In this document: positions 1-9,849 of the stretch, piece after piece
How positions within the stretch are numbered: the stretch's first letter is position 1
Layout: each line of letters starts with the position of its first letter
Origin: Stentor roeselii
Lineage: Eukaryota > Ciliophora > Heterotrichea > Heterotrichida > Stentoridae
Reading direction: 5' to 3'
DNA: 64,000 bases
Assembly (NCBI GenBank): GCA_006503475.1
Contig: RSEH01000099.1
Location: 1-64,000, forward strand
The notes under the pieces: generated by a model
The model's database searches: none
Told to the model about the DNA's origin: nothing
The model's input: only the letters and a program-made list of their open reading frames with translations
Made by a program: the position numbers and the translations under genes

Positions 1-1
1 C

Positions 2-1411
2 TTACTTTCTGAAGAGTTAAAAGTTTATTGCACGAAGCCTGGATGTGGTTCAAAAATCGACTTGAGAGTCATTGAAAGTGCATTACCTGATACTGTCAAA
101 TACACATGCTACAACTGTAAAGAATCGATTACAAAACAAGAAATTCATGTTGAATGTGGACATCTTTGTGACTTTTGTGTTGTTGAAATGATTCGAACTA
201 AAAAAGATGCTTGTCCAAAAGTAAATTGCATCCATAAAATCAATATCAATGAACTCACTTATTTCAGATCACTGAAAAAAACTTGTGAAGGATGTGAAGA
301 AGAATTTCTGTGGGTCAAAAACTTCACGAAAAAGTACTGCAAACATCTTTTATGTATAAACTGCATCAGCGATATAAAGCAAATGATCTGCTTTTTGAAA
401 TGCCCACCATTCAACATCACTCCATCAGAATTTAGAAAAGTTAGCATTTTCCAATGTATGAAATGTAAAAACTGGATAAAAAAAAATGATTACTTTTACC
501 TTCATAAAACTTGTGAATGCGAAATCTGCTCTGATTGCCAGGTTAGTTCAGACAATAATGAACTCACTGAAAAATGTTCAATATGTGCATCTACGTTTAA
601 TGAAAATATAAAGGAATTTATCACTAAAAAATATCTCGATTTCATTCAGCAATCTGAAGAGGATTGCTTAATTTGTTCGACGAAGTTCAAAATATGTCAA
701 TTGATCACATTTATCGAATGCAATCATAGTGTTTGTAAATCATGCTTTACTGGATACGTTAAAGAATACTTGTCTGATTCAAGTAATTTCTCGAAAATCG
801 AAAGCTGCTTTTTATGTGATAAAATTATTCCTGGTTATCAACTAAAAGAGATTCTAGACCCTGAAGATTATGAAAAATGGGCTTCTCTAACATTGACTAA
901 GCAGTTGAATACAACTCAATGTCCTTCTTGTCAAAATGAATTTGAAGTTTTTATGTCAAGGAAAGCGATATGTCCAAACAATGAATGCAAGAATGAATTT
1001 TGCAAAAAATGTAAAAGAAAATATCACGAAATAGATGATTGTGAAGAACTTAATTTACAGGATATGATCAGAGAGTTGGAGGAAATTTCTGAAGAAAACT
1101 ATCGAATCACTCAGTGTCCTCGTTGTAGAATCCCTTACTTAATATTCTTTAATGGTGACCTTCATACTCAGTGTATGAACTCATATTGTAGTGTACAATT
1201 TTGTTTCGATTGTGCTTGTATTTTATCTCCTATTATTTTTCATGGGTCGCATTATCATAGGCCTCAATGTTATTTTTATAATTTTTATGATGGAGATGAT
1301 GAATTTGATCCTAATTGCACTCAATGCCATAAAAAACAAAGACTTTGCTCTAGACCAAAAGACTTAAGAGTAAAAGGAAGAGTTGCTTTAGATGAAGTAG
1401 AATTAGATTAG
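2..1411 (+). CDS. RBR (RING-IBR-RING) type ubiquitin ligase-like protein, 5' end outside window
   Basis: The reading frame is already open at base 2, so the gene starts before the window; the 449-residue stretch from base 62 is only its C-terminal part. It is packed with zinc-binding Cys/His pairs: an IBR-like start at bases 30-60 (CTKPGC), several RING-like clusters, then a classic RING1 (EDCLICSTKF, residues about 200-245), an IBR (CPSCQNEF..CKKC) and an Ariadne-like RING2 (CPRCRIPY..FCFDC) followed by HGSHYH. RBR ligases pass ubiquitin through a RING2 cysteine; here the aligned residue is Asp (GDLHTQC, codon 1157-1159), so ligase activity by the usual mechanism is doubtful. The gene ends with TAG. 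Family placement is firm; the function, and whether it is a pseudo-ligase, are inferred. Confidence 0.85.
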   Translation, partial: LLSEELKVYCTKPGCGSKIDLRVIESALPDTVKYTCYNCKESITKQEIHVECGHLCDFCVVEMIRTKKDACPKVNCIHKININELTYFRSLKKTCEGCEEEFLWVKNFTKKYCKHLLCINCISDIKQMICFLKCPPFNITPSEFRKVSIFQCMKCKNWIKKNDYFYLHKTCECEICSDCQVSSDNNELTEKCSICASTFNENIKEFITKKYLDFIQQSEEDCLICSTKFKICQLITFIECNHSVCKSCFTGYVKEYLSDSSNFSKIESCFLCDKIIPGYQLKEILDPEDYEKWASLTLTKQLNTTQCPSCQNEFEVFMSRKAICPNNECKNEFCKKCKRKYHEIDDCEELNLQDMIRELEEISEENYRITQCPRCRIPYLIFFNGDLHTQCMNSYCSVQFCFDCACILSPIIFHGSHYHRPQCYFYNFYDGDDEFDPNCTQCHKKQRLCSRPKDLRVKGRVALDEVELD

Positions 1412-2535
1412 TTAAAAAAATATTTTGAGAGACTGGTTTATTAATTAGGTATATAATATGTTTGAAATTGATTTGATATGATACTGTAATGCTTTGATAT
1501 AGTTTTTATATATTCAGCTCAAAAAACTATCATTTTCCAATAAACAATTTTTAAGTTTTTAAGGAAGTGTAATTTTTATTTATCATAAATTCTTTTTAGT
1601 TAGCAACAAGTAATACAGAAACGACCATAATATTTCTATAAAACTTAATAACTGATATAAAAATTATCCAATCATATGATTCAATTGGTTTCCCAGAATT
1701 TCAGCTTTATTACAAAATGAAGAAACAAATAATAAAAGATTCTTTCTGAAAACATCTTTTTATAGTCTTTCTTTATTTTTTACAATCTCTTTCAACTCTA
1801 AGTCTATTTCCTCAAGTTTTTCAGGTTATTCTTTTCGTATCTGCATACTAGACTTATTATTATCTACTATAAATGGATAAAATAAAATATTGCATATTAT
1901 CAATTCATTCATATAACATTTAAAAGTTTGATATAAATATATTTTCAGGAATTTCAATCACAATAAATAAACCACTTAATGATTGTCTTAATTGAATAAT
2001 CAGGAAATAACTTGCAGTTATTTTCCATGGGGAATATATAGCATATTTATATGAATAAGATCTAAAAAATAGAGTATTGGCTTATCTCTGATATTGATAT
2101 ATAATATCAACATGATCATAAAAGTTTTAAATTACTTTCGATATATGAGGTTTAAGTCACTACTTATTTTAGTAATTATGAATTTCATGAATCAATGATT
2201 TAAATGAATTTTCCGAAGATGAGAGCCTTATAAATAAACTTAGTCTTAAGGAAATACATGATAAATTCTCTGTTTAAGCATTAATAAACAAAAATATCTA
2301 AAAGATTAAAAAAATAATTAGTTGATTGGGTCTAACTTTGTAATCATCAAATATTAATTGGATAGAAAATACTTGATTAAAATTATTTAAATAAAAATCT
2401 GATACAAAAGTCTATGAACAGCACTTATTCATAAATCTCATATTAAAATAAAAATCTGATACAAAAGTCTATGAACAGCACTTATTCATAAATCTCAATA
2501 AATACCCTCACTCTTAAAATTCAAATTATTCTAAT
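1412..2535. other. AT-rich intergenic region with one short duplication
   Basis: This 1.1-kb stretch lies between the stops of two convergent genes and is strongly AT-rich. I see no ORF with coding character and no tRNA-like fold. The only structure seen is the perfect 52-bp direct repeat at 2389-2497. Confidence 0.6.
2389..2497. repeat. Perfect 52-bp direct repeat, period 57 bp
   Basis: Bases 2389-2440 and 2446-2497 are identical over 52 bp and are separated by five bases. The unit contains aaatctgatacaaaagtc and ends in ataaatctca. It lies about 40 bp beyond the stop codon of the large minus-strand membrane protein gene. It looks like a recent tandem duplication; no function is evident. 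Confidence 0.95.
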
Positions 2536-5500
2536 CTAAAACTCTCCATCAAACCCTTTTTTACTTTGAATATCCATGCTATCAAAGCTAAATATTCCAG
2601 AACTCATAACTCTAGTCGATTCTTTTTTCCTTAAAATTTTCTCAAATTCCGAGTCTTCAAAAAGCACAGAATAATAAAGTTCACTCATAGACCCAATCTC
2701 GAATTCTTTTTCAACTTCATCATTATAATCAAAAAAAGTTGAATTCCAAGTTCCAGTATTTTCATCGAAGTAAGTTCCAGACCTTCTAATGTTCTCAGTG
2801 TTGAAATTTTCCTGAAAAGCGTCACCTCTTTTTATCAAGTCCCTCATCGAGGGAAAGACTTTAATCAAGGCATCAAAAACATAACTTCTAATCCAATAAA
2901 ACCAAAAAATAACGAAATATGCATTAGCGATTAAAATAAGCATAAAAAAAAGAATCCTTATATTTTCATTGATATCTTTGGTCATATAGTAAAGTCCACA
3001 GTAAATAGTAAGATTCGCAGTGGCCAATGATTGAATTTCCATTTGGTTCAATTCAGATGAATTGAAAGGTTTGACTTTATACTGAAAAAAAAGTGAAAAA
3101 ATCAAAACAAACTCAACAGTTAGCACCTGGGCAATAAGTGAAAGTCTAGACAAGAAGACAATGATGCAAATAATAATAGTTTTTCTATAAAGTATCATGA
3201 ATTCCCAGTAAAACTTTGATTGACTGTACCCATTATACAAGAACCCAAAAATAATTTTATACTGGTCTTTATGTAAGACTTTCCGTTTTTTAATCATTAA
3301 AATCAGAATAAAGGCAGGAGCTGCCCAAGACCATAAAAGAATCGAAGGCAAAACGATACTTAAAGTGTATTTTATATGATCCTTTGTCCAACACCTAAAA
3401 TTCAAATCATCTATCAAAAATGTTCCTAACTTGTCAAACTCTTTACATGAAAAATTTGAATAAAAAAACTTTATCAGTCCAGGATGAATCAAGAAAAAAA
3501 TGATAATAATAGTTAAAGGCATTCCCTTCTTCATATGGTCATAATTTTCCCTGAAAAAGCAAATAATAAGCCAGATAAAAAACGATAACAAAATAATGAT
3601 CATAGGAAGAACCGCGTAACACAACATCAGGAAAAATCGAGCATTTTTCATATTAACGAAATCGACATAGCATTCTAAAGCCAAGAACCTATCAGAAGTT
3701 GTTACTGAGTACTTCTGAACCTCGAATAAAGCACTCACATACTGAGGCCACGACATGTCAAACTCACTCATTAAAAACACCAGCTGCAGATAATTCGTGA
3801 AAATTTTCAAGTAAATCGAATGTTTTGATTTCTTGGTAAGAGCAGATCGAATAGTAGCACCCACTAAAACTACACTAACAGTAAAAAAAGTAACAACAAT
3901 CATTATCAAAGTCAAGTAAAATTCTTTATCACAAGGACATAATCTACATTTTCCATAAGCGATTTTCCTGTAACCTTTATCACAAATAAGGCAAGTGATT
4001 CCAGTGTATCCTTTCAAGCATTCAGTTTGAAAGCCAGTTGAATTTCCTAAACAAGTTTCACTTATAGGACACTTATAAATGACTTCAGATTCATTTGTAG
4101 TTCGATAATATCCAGGCTTCAACCAAATATTTGCCCCTCCAGGACAGATGCCGCCAGTAGGACAGTCCTTGCAAAGACTTCCTGAATTGATGAGATATTG
4201 AGACTCAGGACATTTATAACATGCACTTGATTGAGTTGTCTCTCCAGAGATGCAAGTCCTTAAAGTGCCTTTCAAGATAATTGAATTGTTATAAGACGAT
4301 TTGTCATTTCTTGCTGGAATCTCTGATATCGAATCTGTTTCCGCTAAAAAACTTACTTGAGACCCTGGAGTTGATTTGATGACTATTCCAGTTATGTGAA
4401 AAAGTCCTTTACTTGCTTTGAAAGATGTTTTTTCACTTAAAATCATATTTTCATGAAGACTTTTTAAATTCAAGATACTCGAGTTGTCTGTTGTTATTAT
4501 CTGAGAATAACTGTCAATCATCCCAAGGACTAACAATTCTTCCACTTTTTGACCTGGAGGAATTTTTTCAAACATAGAAGAATAACTTTCGTGAATTGAA
4601 CTTGGGAGAGAGTTTGATAAAACCTTTAAATGACTCGCGTTAGTTGCCAGGTTCTTTCCATAGCTGGCTGAATTGTTAGAGATGTTTACTTGAAAATCGA
4701 TTTCTGGTTTGTAATTTAACCATTTGATCCCTCCTCCGTCTCTTTTAGCGAAATTTTGACTGATTATTGAATTTCCGAGAATTTGAAATTTGCAAGTTAA
4801 ACATTTGCTTGTTTTCAAGGAAAGACCTCCACCGTCTCTTTCGGCGTGATTATTAAAAAAAATTGAATTGATTAGGGTCAAACTTGTATCTGTTAATGTT
4901 AAACCTCCACCATCGAAACCTGAAAAGTTTTCAGTGAATTCTGAGTTTATTATTGTTGCTGATCCTGAATCGCTTGTTCCTTCGATTAATGATGCTCCGA
5001 AGGAGTTTCCGTGAATGTTTTTAAAGATGCTGTTTTCGATTAGGATTGAATTTAGAGATTGGCATGAAAGACCTGAGACAGGAAAACCCAAATCCATGAT
5101 TTTTACTTTTTGCATAATTAAAGAGTCTCCAGATACTTTGATAGAAAAAGATTGATCTTGATTAGTACTCAGAGAGTTCGTAAACTGAGATTCAATAATC
5201 GAAAACATATTCTCTGAAAGAAACAAATCTGAACCTTCTGAAGCTTTATTTGATTCAAAAGAGGTGTTAGTGATAATAACTTGAGACTTTGTTGAATATA
5301 TTGCTCCTCCTTTTTGATTAGAAGTATTATTAGTAAATAAGCAGCTTGTGATATTAATCAATTCACAGTCATCGGCATTAATTGCCCCGCCATTTTGTGA
5401 TGAATTCGATCTGATAAAGGAAGAATTGAATGCTTCTAGTTTACTCCTTGAAAACAAATAAAAAAACGACCCGTAATTCTCATCATTTTCCTTTTGAAAA

Positions 5501-8500
5501 ATTGAATTATCTAAAAAAACATCAGAATCATAAGCAACAATTTCAGAAAAGGTCTTATTTTCTTGCCCTAATCCATAATATTCACATTCAACCATTTTCA
5601 ATTTCGTTCCAAACAATTCAAAAATATTCTCCTTTCCCGACCTATTATCTTTAAAAGCAGTCCTCAAAAAAACATTCCAATTTTTCCCTTGACTTTCAAT
5701 TTGAAACAAAGAATTCCTTATTCCACTGACAGAATTATTATAAATCACCGAGTCTTCAATATGAAAGTAACTTTTTCCACTAATGACAAACAAAGCTGCA
5801 AAATTACTAAAAAAATTGCATTCAATACAATAAAAAAAACTCATTTTCAAAGCATTTATCAAATTCGATGAAAATCTCTGAAAATTTCCAATTTTTACAA
5901 TTAAAGACGAATTTGACAAATCCGCAAAAGTTTTCATTTCGCTTGTTTCAACACGGTTGATAAAAACTGTAACAGAAAAAAGTTGAAAAGTAAAAACATG
6001 ATTCAATTCACTTTGATTTAAAAATGAAATAAAAACGTCTTCAAGGTAAATCTGAGTTAATTCACTGGAAAACCCGAAGAAATCAAAGACTTTTGAAATA
6101 CCAGAACAGTCTTCTACGAAGAATTCAGAAACATTCAAAGCCAAGCCTTGGTCTTTATAATTCCCTGCAACTCCCAGGGTATCAATGTTGAAGTTCTTCA
6201 GTAGTTTAAAGTTCTTTATGATGAGAACCCCTTCAGAGTGCGAGTCATACACCATTGATTTAGAGTTTTCATTATGAAATCCTTGAATATCTGAAATAAG
6301 AGAATTTTTTATACCCACACTTCGAGAAAGAAATAAGAAAAGTCCTTCATCGGCTTTACTTTCACTGAAGGTGATGTTTGAAATAAAGATGTTGCTTTGG
6401 TGCATTGAACTTAAAGACTCGATCATGAAAATTCCAGAGTTTCCGAACACCTTAACACCCTGAAAAACTGAATTTTTTATAGTCACCCATGATTCACTTG
6501 TACTTGATAGAAAAAGCTTTAAAAAGCCACAGTCGCTGAGTTTATTTGTAAGACCCACTGCTTCCACATTGACCATTGTCAAATTTTGAAAGTCTTTTAT
6601 GAGGATTGGAGCAGAAACAGATACTTCTAGAAAGGTGGTTATAAGAGATTCTAGTTTTATTGATGAACAAGTGTAAAAACTGATAATCGGCCCGATTTCA
6701 TTTGAAATATTGTCAAGTTTCAGGTTTTTCATTTGAATCGCGATGTTTATCTTGTTGAATGATAAGACTGAGCCTCTTGTTTTGATTTCAGAGAATTGAA
6801 CTGAATCGAGATTTAAACTTTTCGTGATTTTTTCAAAGTAAAACCCTCCAAATCCTGAATTTTTTAAACATTTTGTCTGTTCGATGAAAATCTCTGTTAT
6901 TTCAATCTGCTCACAGCCGGTTAAGTAAAAAACTCCTAAACATTCAAGTTCAGTAATCTGGTCAATTCTTGGAACAGTTTCCAAAAACTTCTGATTTTCT
7001 TTGAATTTTTTGAAAATCTTTGAGATTTCATCTAAACTTCCATCATGTAACTTAGAAATTTTAATGTTTTTTAAAGTAACATTAAAATAATTGACAATTT
7101 GAATTGCATAAGTTCCAGTAGTGCAATCATTGAAAGTTAAATCTTTAATCTCAAAGAAATTATGATTGATATTGAGTGAATCCTTATCATTAACATAATT
7201 ATATTTATAGTCAATCAATCTTTTTGCACTAAAATCAAGGTTTTCATGAATAATCGACTTGAAAGAGTTGATTTCATTGAAGGTTAGATTTGCGAGTTTT
7301 ATATTTTTAATTGTTGACTTGTGCATTAAAGTAATGAAATTGTTTGAAGTATAAGTTGTCTCAAATATTGAATTCAAAATTTGAATCTGAAGATGATTAT
7401 CAGAATTATTTAAATATTCACCTCGATTCAAAAGGTTATCGTATTTCAAATCAGTCATATCAATAACAAGCAGTGAGTTCAAATAATTACTCCTAAATAA
7501 ACAGCTTTCAATTATCAACTCTCCAATATTAACAGCTTTCAACAAAATTGAATCTAAATTTGAATACAAATTGGAATAAGCCACGTTGAATGAGAACTCA
7601 ACTCCAATAAACTTGACGGTTTCAAATCCATCAGCTTTAAAAAAACTGCCTGTTTGAATATCATCATTAATTTCATACCCATAGTTCAAGTCCATAACTT
7701 CCCCCTGATCAAATATGAAGAGTTTATCATGCGATTCTCCAGAATAAGCCAATTCAATCACAGTTCCTAAAAACGACGGCTGAATTTTAAAAAATTTAAC
7801 ATTTTTCAATTCCAACGATTTAAAAGCTTTCAAGTAACTTTTGCATTGATTTCTAAAGTCTGTGAAAGTGACACTAGTTAAAAACGCATCATGATAGAAA
7901 AGAAAGACATCAAGATCATGATACAACGAGCACCTTTTCGTTATTTCTTCTAAAGCATGGACCTCACTATAGTTACTTGTCTGTTTCCACTTAGATTGAT
8001 TGAACTTGTCATCAACAGCTAGCCAGGTGAAATCCTCATTAAAACCATTAACATAAACCTTGAAATTCGGGCAATAACTGCAAATTTCCAAGTCACCAGA
8101 GCATCCTTCAAGAAGAATGAATTTTCCATTAAATTCAATGTTTTTTATAAAAATTTTCTTTCCATTCCATCCAATTTTAACCAAATCGAAAGAACCGTTA
8201 AAGTAAGACCCTGGAGTCCAAAAAATAACAGAAGGTCTCTTAAAATCCTCTCCTTCAATACTCAGTGTTTCAAGAGGCTCTTCTAGTTCAAGAGGGTTAA
8301 AAAGATTTTTCCTTCCTCTAACCTCCACCTTATGATCAAATCTATAAAAGAACTCTCCAGGAGCCATTAAAATTTTCGTATTACTTTCATTAACATTACA
8401 AAACGCGAGGTAAAGAGATAAAAAAGGTTTTTCCTTGGAACCATTCCCTTCAAGTAAAGGATACAATGCAGGTTGAACCCTGATAACAAAAGGTTTAACT

Positions 8501-9849
8501 TGAACCTTACCCCTCTCTTCCCGAATGCACCAAATAAACTTAGAAGACTCTTGAAACAACTGAGTTAAATTTTCATTCAATTCCGAATATCGAGGACAAA
8601 AACTTTCCTCTTTCAAACAACTTTCATCGACCATAGTCCCTTCACAAACAACACAAGTTCCATTAGAAGACCGAAGACAACCACTAAGGCCGTCCTTCGC
8701 CCGTCCAAGGCACCAAAGTGCTTCAGCTGCATAGCAAGGTGAAGAAATTTCACATCTCGGCCCGTTAAGCGAGTCAAAACTTTTCAAGGTTTCAACGTCG
8801 CAGCCTTTGGGAAGGGCTTCAAGTGAAAAGCTGGAAGAATTTCCCGTCATTAACTTGCTGAGAATTTTAAACCTTCTGGTGAATGAGTCTTCAGATATTC
8901 CTAAACCGAACCAACAACTAGGAGAGTAGCAACTTTCGACGATGTTGAAGTTTATTAGTCGGGTAAAGCCGGTTTTAGTGTGATACATGGAACACCCTGA
9001 GGAACATTCGCAGTCTCCTTTGTCGAATGAACATTCAGAGGTTAAACATTCGGGATTGCATATTGAGTCTCCGATCATTTCTTCAAAACAACCAAAAGAA
9101 CAGTGACCGCATTTTTTTTGTTTTAAGTCGCATTTTATAGTGTTGCATGGGTCTGAGGGTCCTTTGCACATGGTTTCTAACTCTTCTTTGTTACACCCTG
9201 GTGAGCAGAGGCAATCACCTGAGTCGTAGTCGCATTCTTTGTTGTTGCAGAATGGGTCACAAACTCCATTTCCGAGAAAATTGAGAGTACATAATGGAGC
9301 ACAACTGGGGAAACATGGGTTATTTTCCAATTTCGAGCATTTCTCATCCCTACATTTTTCATTTTTGCATTCTTGCTGCGAAACATCAGAAAGTCCGCAT
9401 CCAGGTTCACAAGCATTGCATTCACAGTAGTCAAAAAAGCAAGTTTCTGTATTACAAGGACTAGCCTCCTCACATTTTTGATCCATGAGTTCTTCAGCGA
9501 AGCATCCAGTTGCACAGATTCCACACATTCCCAAGTCAAAGGCACAGAATCTGTTATTACACTCTTCATCACACTGATCATTACTAAGCAGTTCTAAAGT
9601 GCAGTTCATGCTTAAACAGAAAGGAAAACATCCAGATTCTTTAAAAATTTCTTGATCAGTAAAAAAAGCTGAAGGCAATTTTGAATCAAAATTACTCAAA
9701 AGATTGTTACAGTTCAAGTCGCAATACTTGTCACTTCTTTGATCCCTTGAACAACTTCCTAATTGGCAGACATTTGAAGCAGAGCAGAAAACAAGAGACA
9801 AATAAAGGAAAAAGAAGGACTGGGTGAAAGTATGGGTGAAGATGACCAT
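2536..9849 (-). CDS. Giant membrane protein: Notch-type LNR repeats, beta-helix ectodomain, multi-pass C terminus
   Basis: The 2437-residue protein begins with a signal peptide (hydrophobic FFFLYLSLVFCSAS). Three Lin-12/Notch-like repeats follow (CDEECNNRFCAFDLGMC at about 92-108, CDPFCNNKECDYDSGDC about 198-215, CNPECLTSECSFDKGDC about 260-278). Residues about 530-1850 show the repeating asparagine- and hydrophobic-rich rungs and GGAIYST / GGGLSLK motifs of a right-handed beta-helix of the pectate-lyase / polymorphic outer-membrane type. A cysteine cluster (CPTGGICPGG, about 1885-1900) precedes about seven membrane segments (1968-2330) and a 100-residue cytoplasmic tail. This architecture is common in ciliates, where such proteins are thought to sit at the cell surface; the role here is unknown. 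The start is ATG preceded by gtaataa. No intron is evident. Confidence 0.85.
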   Translation of the reverse strand: MVIFTHTFTQSFFFLYLSLVFCSASNVCQLGSCSRDQRSDKYCDLNCNNLLSNFDSKLPSAFFTDQEIFKESGCFPFCLSMNCTLELLSNDQCDEECNNRFCAFDLGMCGICATGCFAEELMDQKCEEASPCNTETCFFDYCECNACEPGCGLSDVSQQECKNEKCRDEKCSKLENNPCFPSCAPLCTLNFLGNGVCDPFCNNKECDYDSGDCLCSPGCNKEELETMCKGPSDPCNTIKCDLKQKKCGHCSFGCFEEMIGDSICNPECLTSECSFDKGDCECSSGCSMYHTKTGFTRLINFNIVESCYSPSCWFGLGISEDSFTRRFKILSKLMTGNSSSFSLEALPKGCDVETLKSFDSLNGPRCEISSPCYAAEALWCLGRAKDGLSGCLRSSNGTCVVCEGTMVDESCLKEESFCPRYSELNENLTQLFQESSKFIWCIREERGKVQVKPFVIRVQPALYPLLEGNGSKEKPFLSLYLAFCNVNESNTKILMAPGEFFYRFDHKVEVRGRKNLFNPLELEEPLETLSIEGEDFKRPSVIFWTPGSYFNGSFDLVKIGWNGKKIFIKNIEFNGKFILLEGCSGDLEICSYCPNFKVYVNGFNEDFTWLAVDDKFNQSKWKQTSNYSEVHALEEITKRCSLYHDLDVFLFYHDAFLTSVTFTDFRNQCKSYLKAFKSLELKNVKFFKIQPSFLGTVIELAYSGESHDKLFIFDQGEVMDLNYGYEINDDIQTGSFFKADGFETVKFIGVEFSFNVAYSNLYSNLDSILLKAVNIGELIIESCLFRSNYLNSLLVIDMTDLKYDNLLNRGEYLNNSDNHLQIQILNSIFETTYTSNNFITLMHKSTIKNIKLANLTFNEINSFKSIIHENLDFSAKRLIDYKYNYVNDKDSLNINHNFFEIKDLTFNDCTTGTYAIQIVNYFNVTLKNIKISKLHDGSLDEISKIFKKFKENQKFLETVPRIDQITELECLGVFYLTGCEQIEITEIFIEQTKCLKNSGFGGFYFEKITKSLNLDSVQFSEIKTRGSVLSFNKINIAIQMKNLKLDNISNEIGPIISFYTCSSIKLESLITTFLEVSVSAPILIKDFQNLTMVNVEAVGLTNKLSDCGFLKLFLSSTSESWVTIKNSVFQGVKVFGNSGIFMIESLSSMHQSNIFISNITFSESKADEGLFLFLSRSVGIKNSLISDIQGFHNENSKSMVYDSHSEGVLIIKNFKLLKNFNIDTLGVAGNYKDQGLALNVSEFFVEDCSGISKVFDFFGFSSELTQIYLEDVFISFLNQSELNHVFTFQLFSVTVFINRVETSEMKTFADLSNSSLIVKIGNFQRFSSNLINALKMSFFYCIECNFFSNFAALFVISGKSYFHIEDSVIYNNSVSGIRNSLFQIESQGKNWNVFLRTAFKDNRSGKENIFELFGTKLKMVECEYYGLGQENKTFSEIVAYDSDVFLDNSIFQKENDENYGSFFYLFSRSKLEAFNSSFIRSNSSQNGGAINADDCELINITSCLFTNNTSNQKGGAIYSTKSQVIITNTSFESNKASEGSDLFLSENMFSIIESQFTNSLSTNQDQSFSIKVSGDSLIMQKVKIMDLGFPVSGLSCQSLNSILIENSIFKNIHGNSFGASLIEGTSDSGSATIINSEFTENFSGFDGGGLTLTDTSLTLINSIFFNNHAERDGGGLSLKTSKCLTCKFQILGNSIISQNFAKRDGGGIKWLNYKPEIDFQVNISNNSASYGKNLATNASHLKVLSNSLPSSIHESYSSMFEKIPPGQKVEELLVLGMIDSYSQIITTDNSSILNLKSLHENMILSEKTSFKASKGLFHITGIVIKSTPGSQVSFLAETDSISEIPARNDKSSYNNSIILKGTLRTCISGETTQSSACYKCPESQYLINSGSLCKDCPTGGICPGGANIWLKPGYYRTTNESEVIYKCPISETCLGNSTGFQTECLKGYTGITCLICDKGYRKIAYGKCRLCPCDKEFYLTLIMIVVTFFTVSVVLVGATIRSALTKKSKHSIYLKIFTNYLQLVFLMSEFDMSWPQYVSALFEVQKYSVTTSDRFLALECYVDFVNMKNARFFLMLCYAVLPMIIILLSFFIWLIICFFRENYDHMKKGMPLTIIIIFFLIHPGLIKFFYSNFSCKEFDKLGTFLIDDLNFRCWTKDHIKYTLSIVLPSILLWSWAAPAFILILMIKKRKVLHKDQYKIIFGFLYNGYSQSKFYWEFMILYRKTIIICIIVFLSRLSLIAQVLTVEFVLIFSLFFQYKVKPFNSSELNQMEIQSLATANLTIYCGLYYMTKDINENIRILFFMLILIANAYFVIFWFYWIRSYVFDALIKVFPSMRDLIKRGDAFQENFNTENIRRSGTYFDENTGTWNSTFFDYNDEVEKEFEIGSMSELYYSVLFEDSEFEKILRKKESTRVMSSGIFSFDSMDIQSKKGFDGEF

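Noticed and set aside
9177-9581. 134-codon minus ORF in the Notch-repeat region
   Set aside because: Alternative frame of the large membrane protein gene; the main frame has the LNR motifs.
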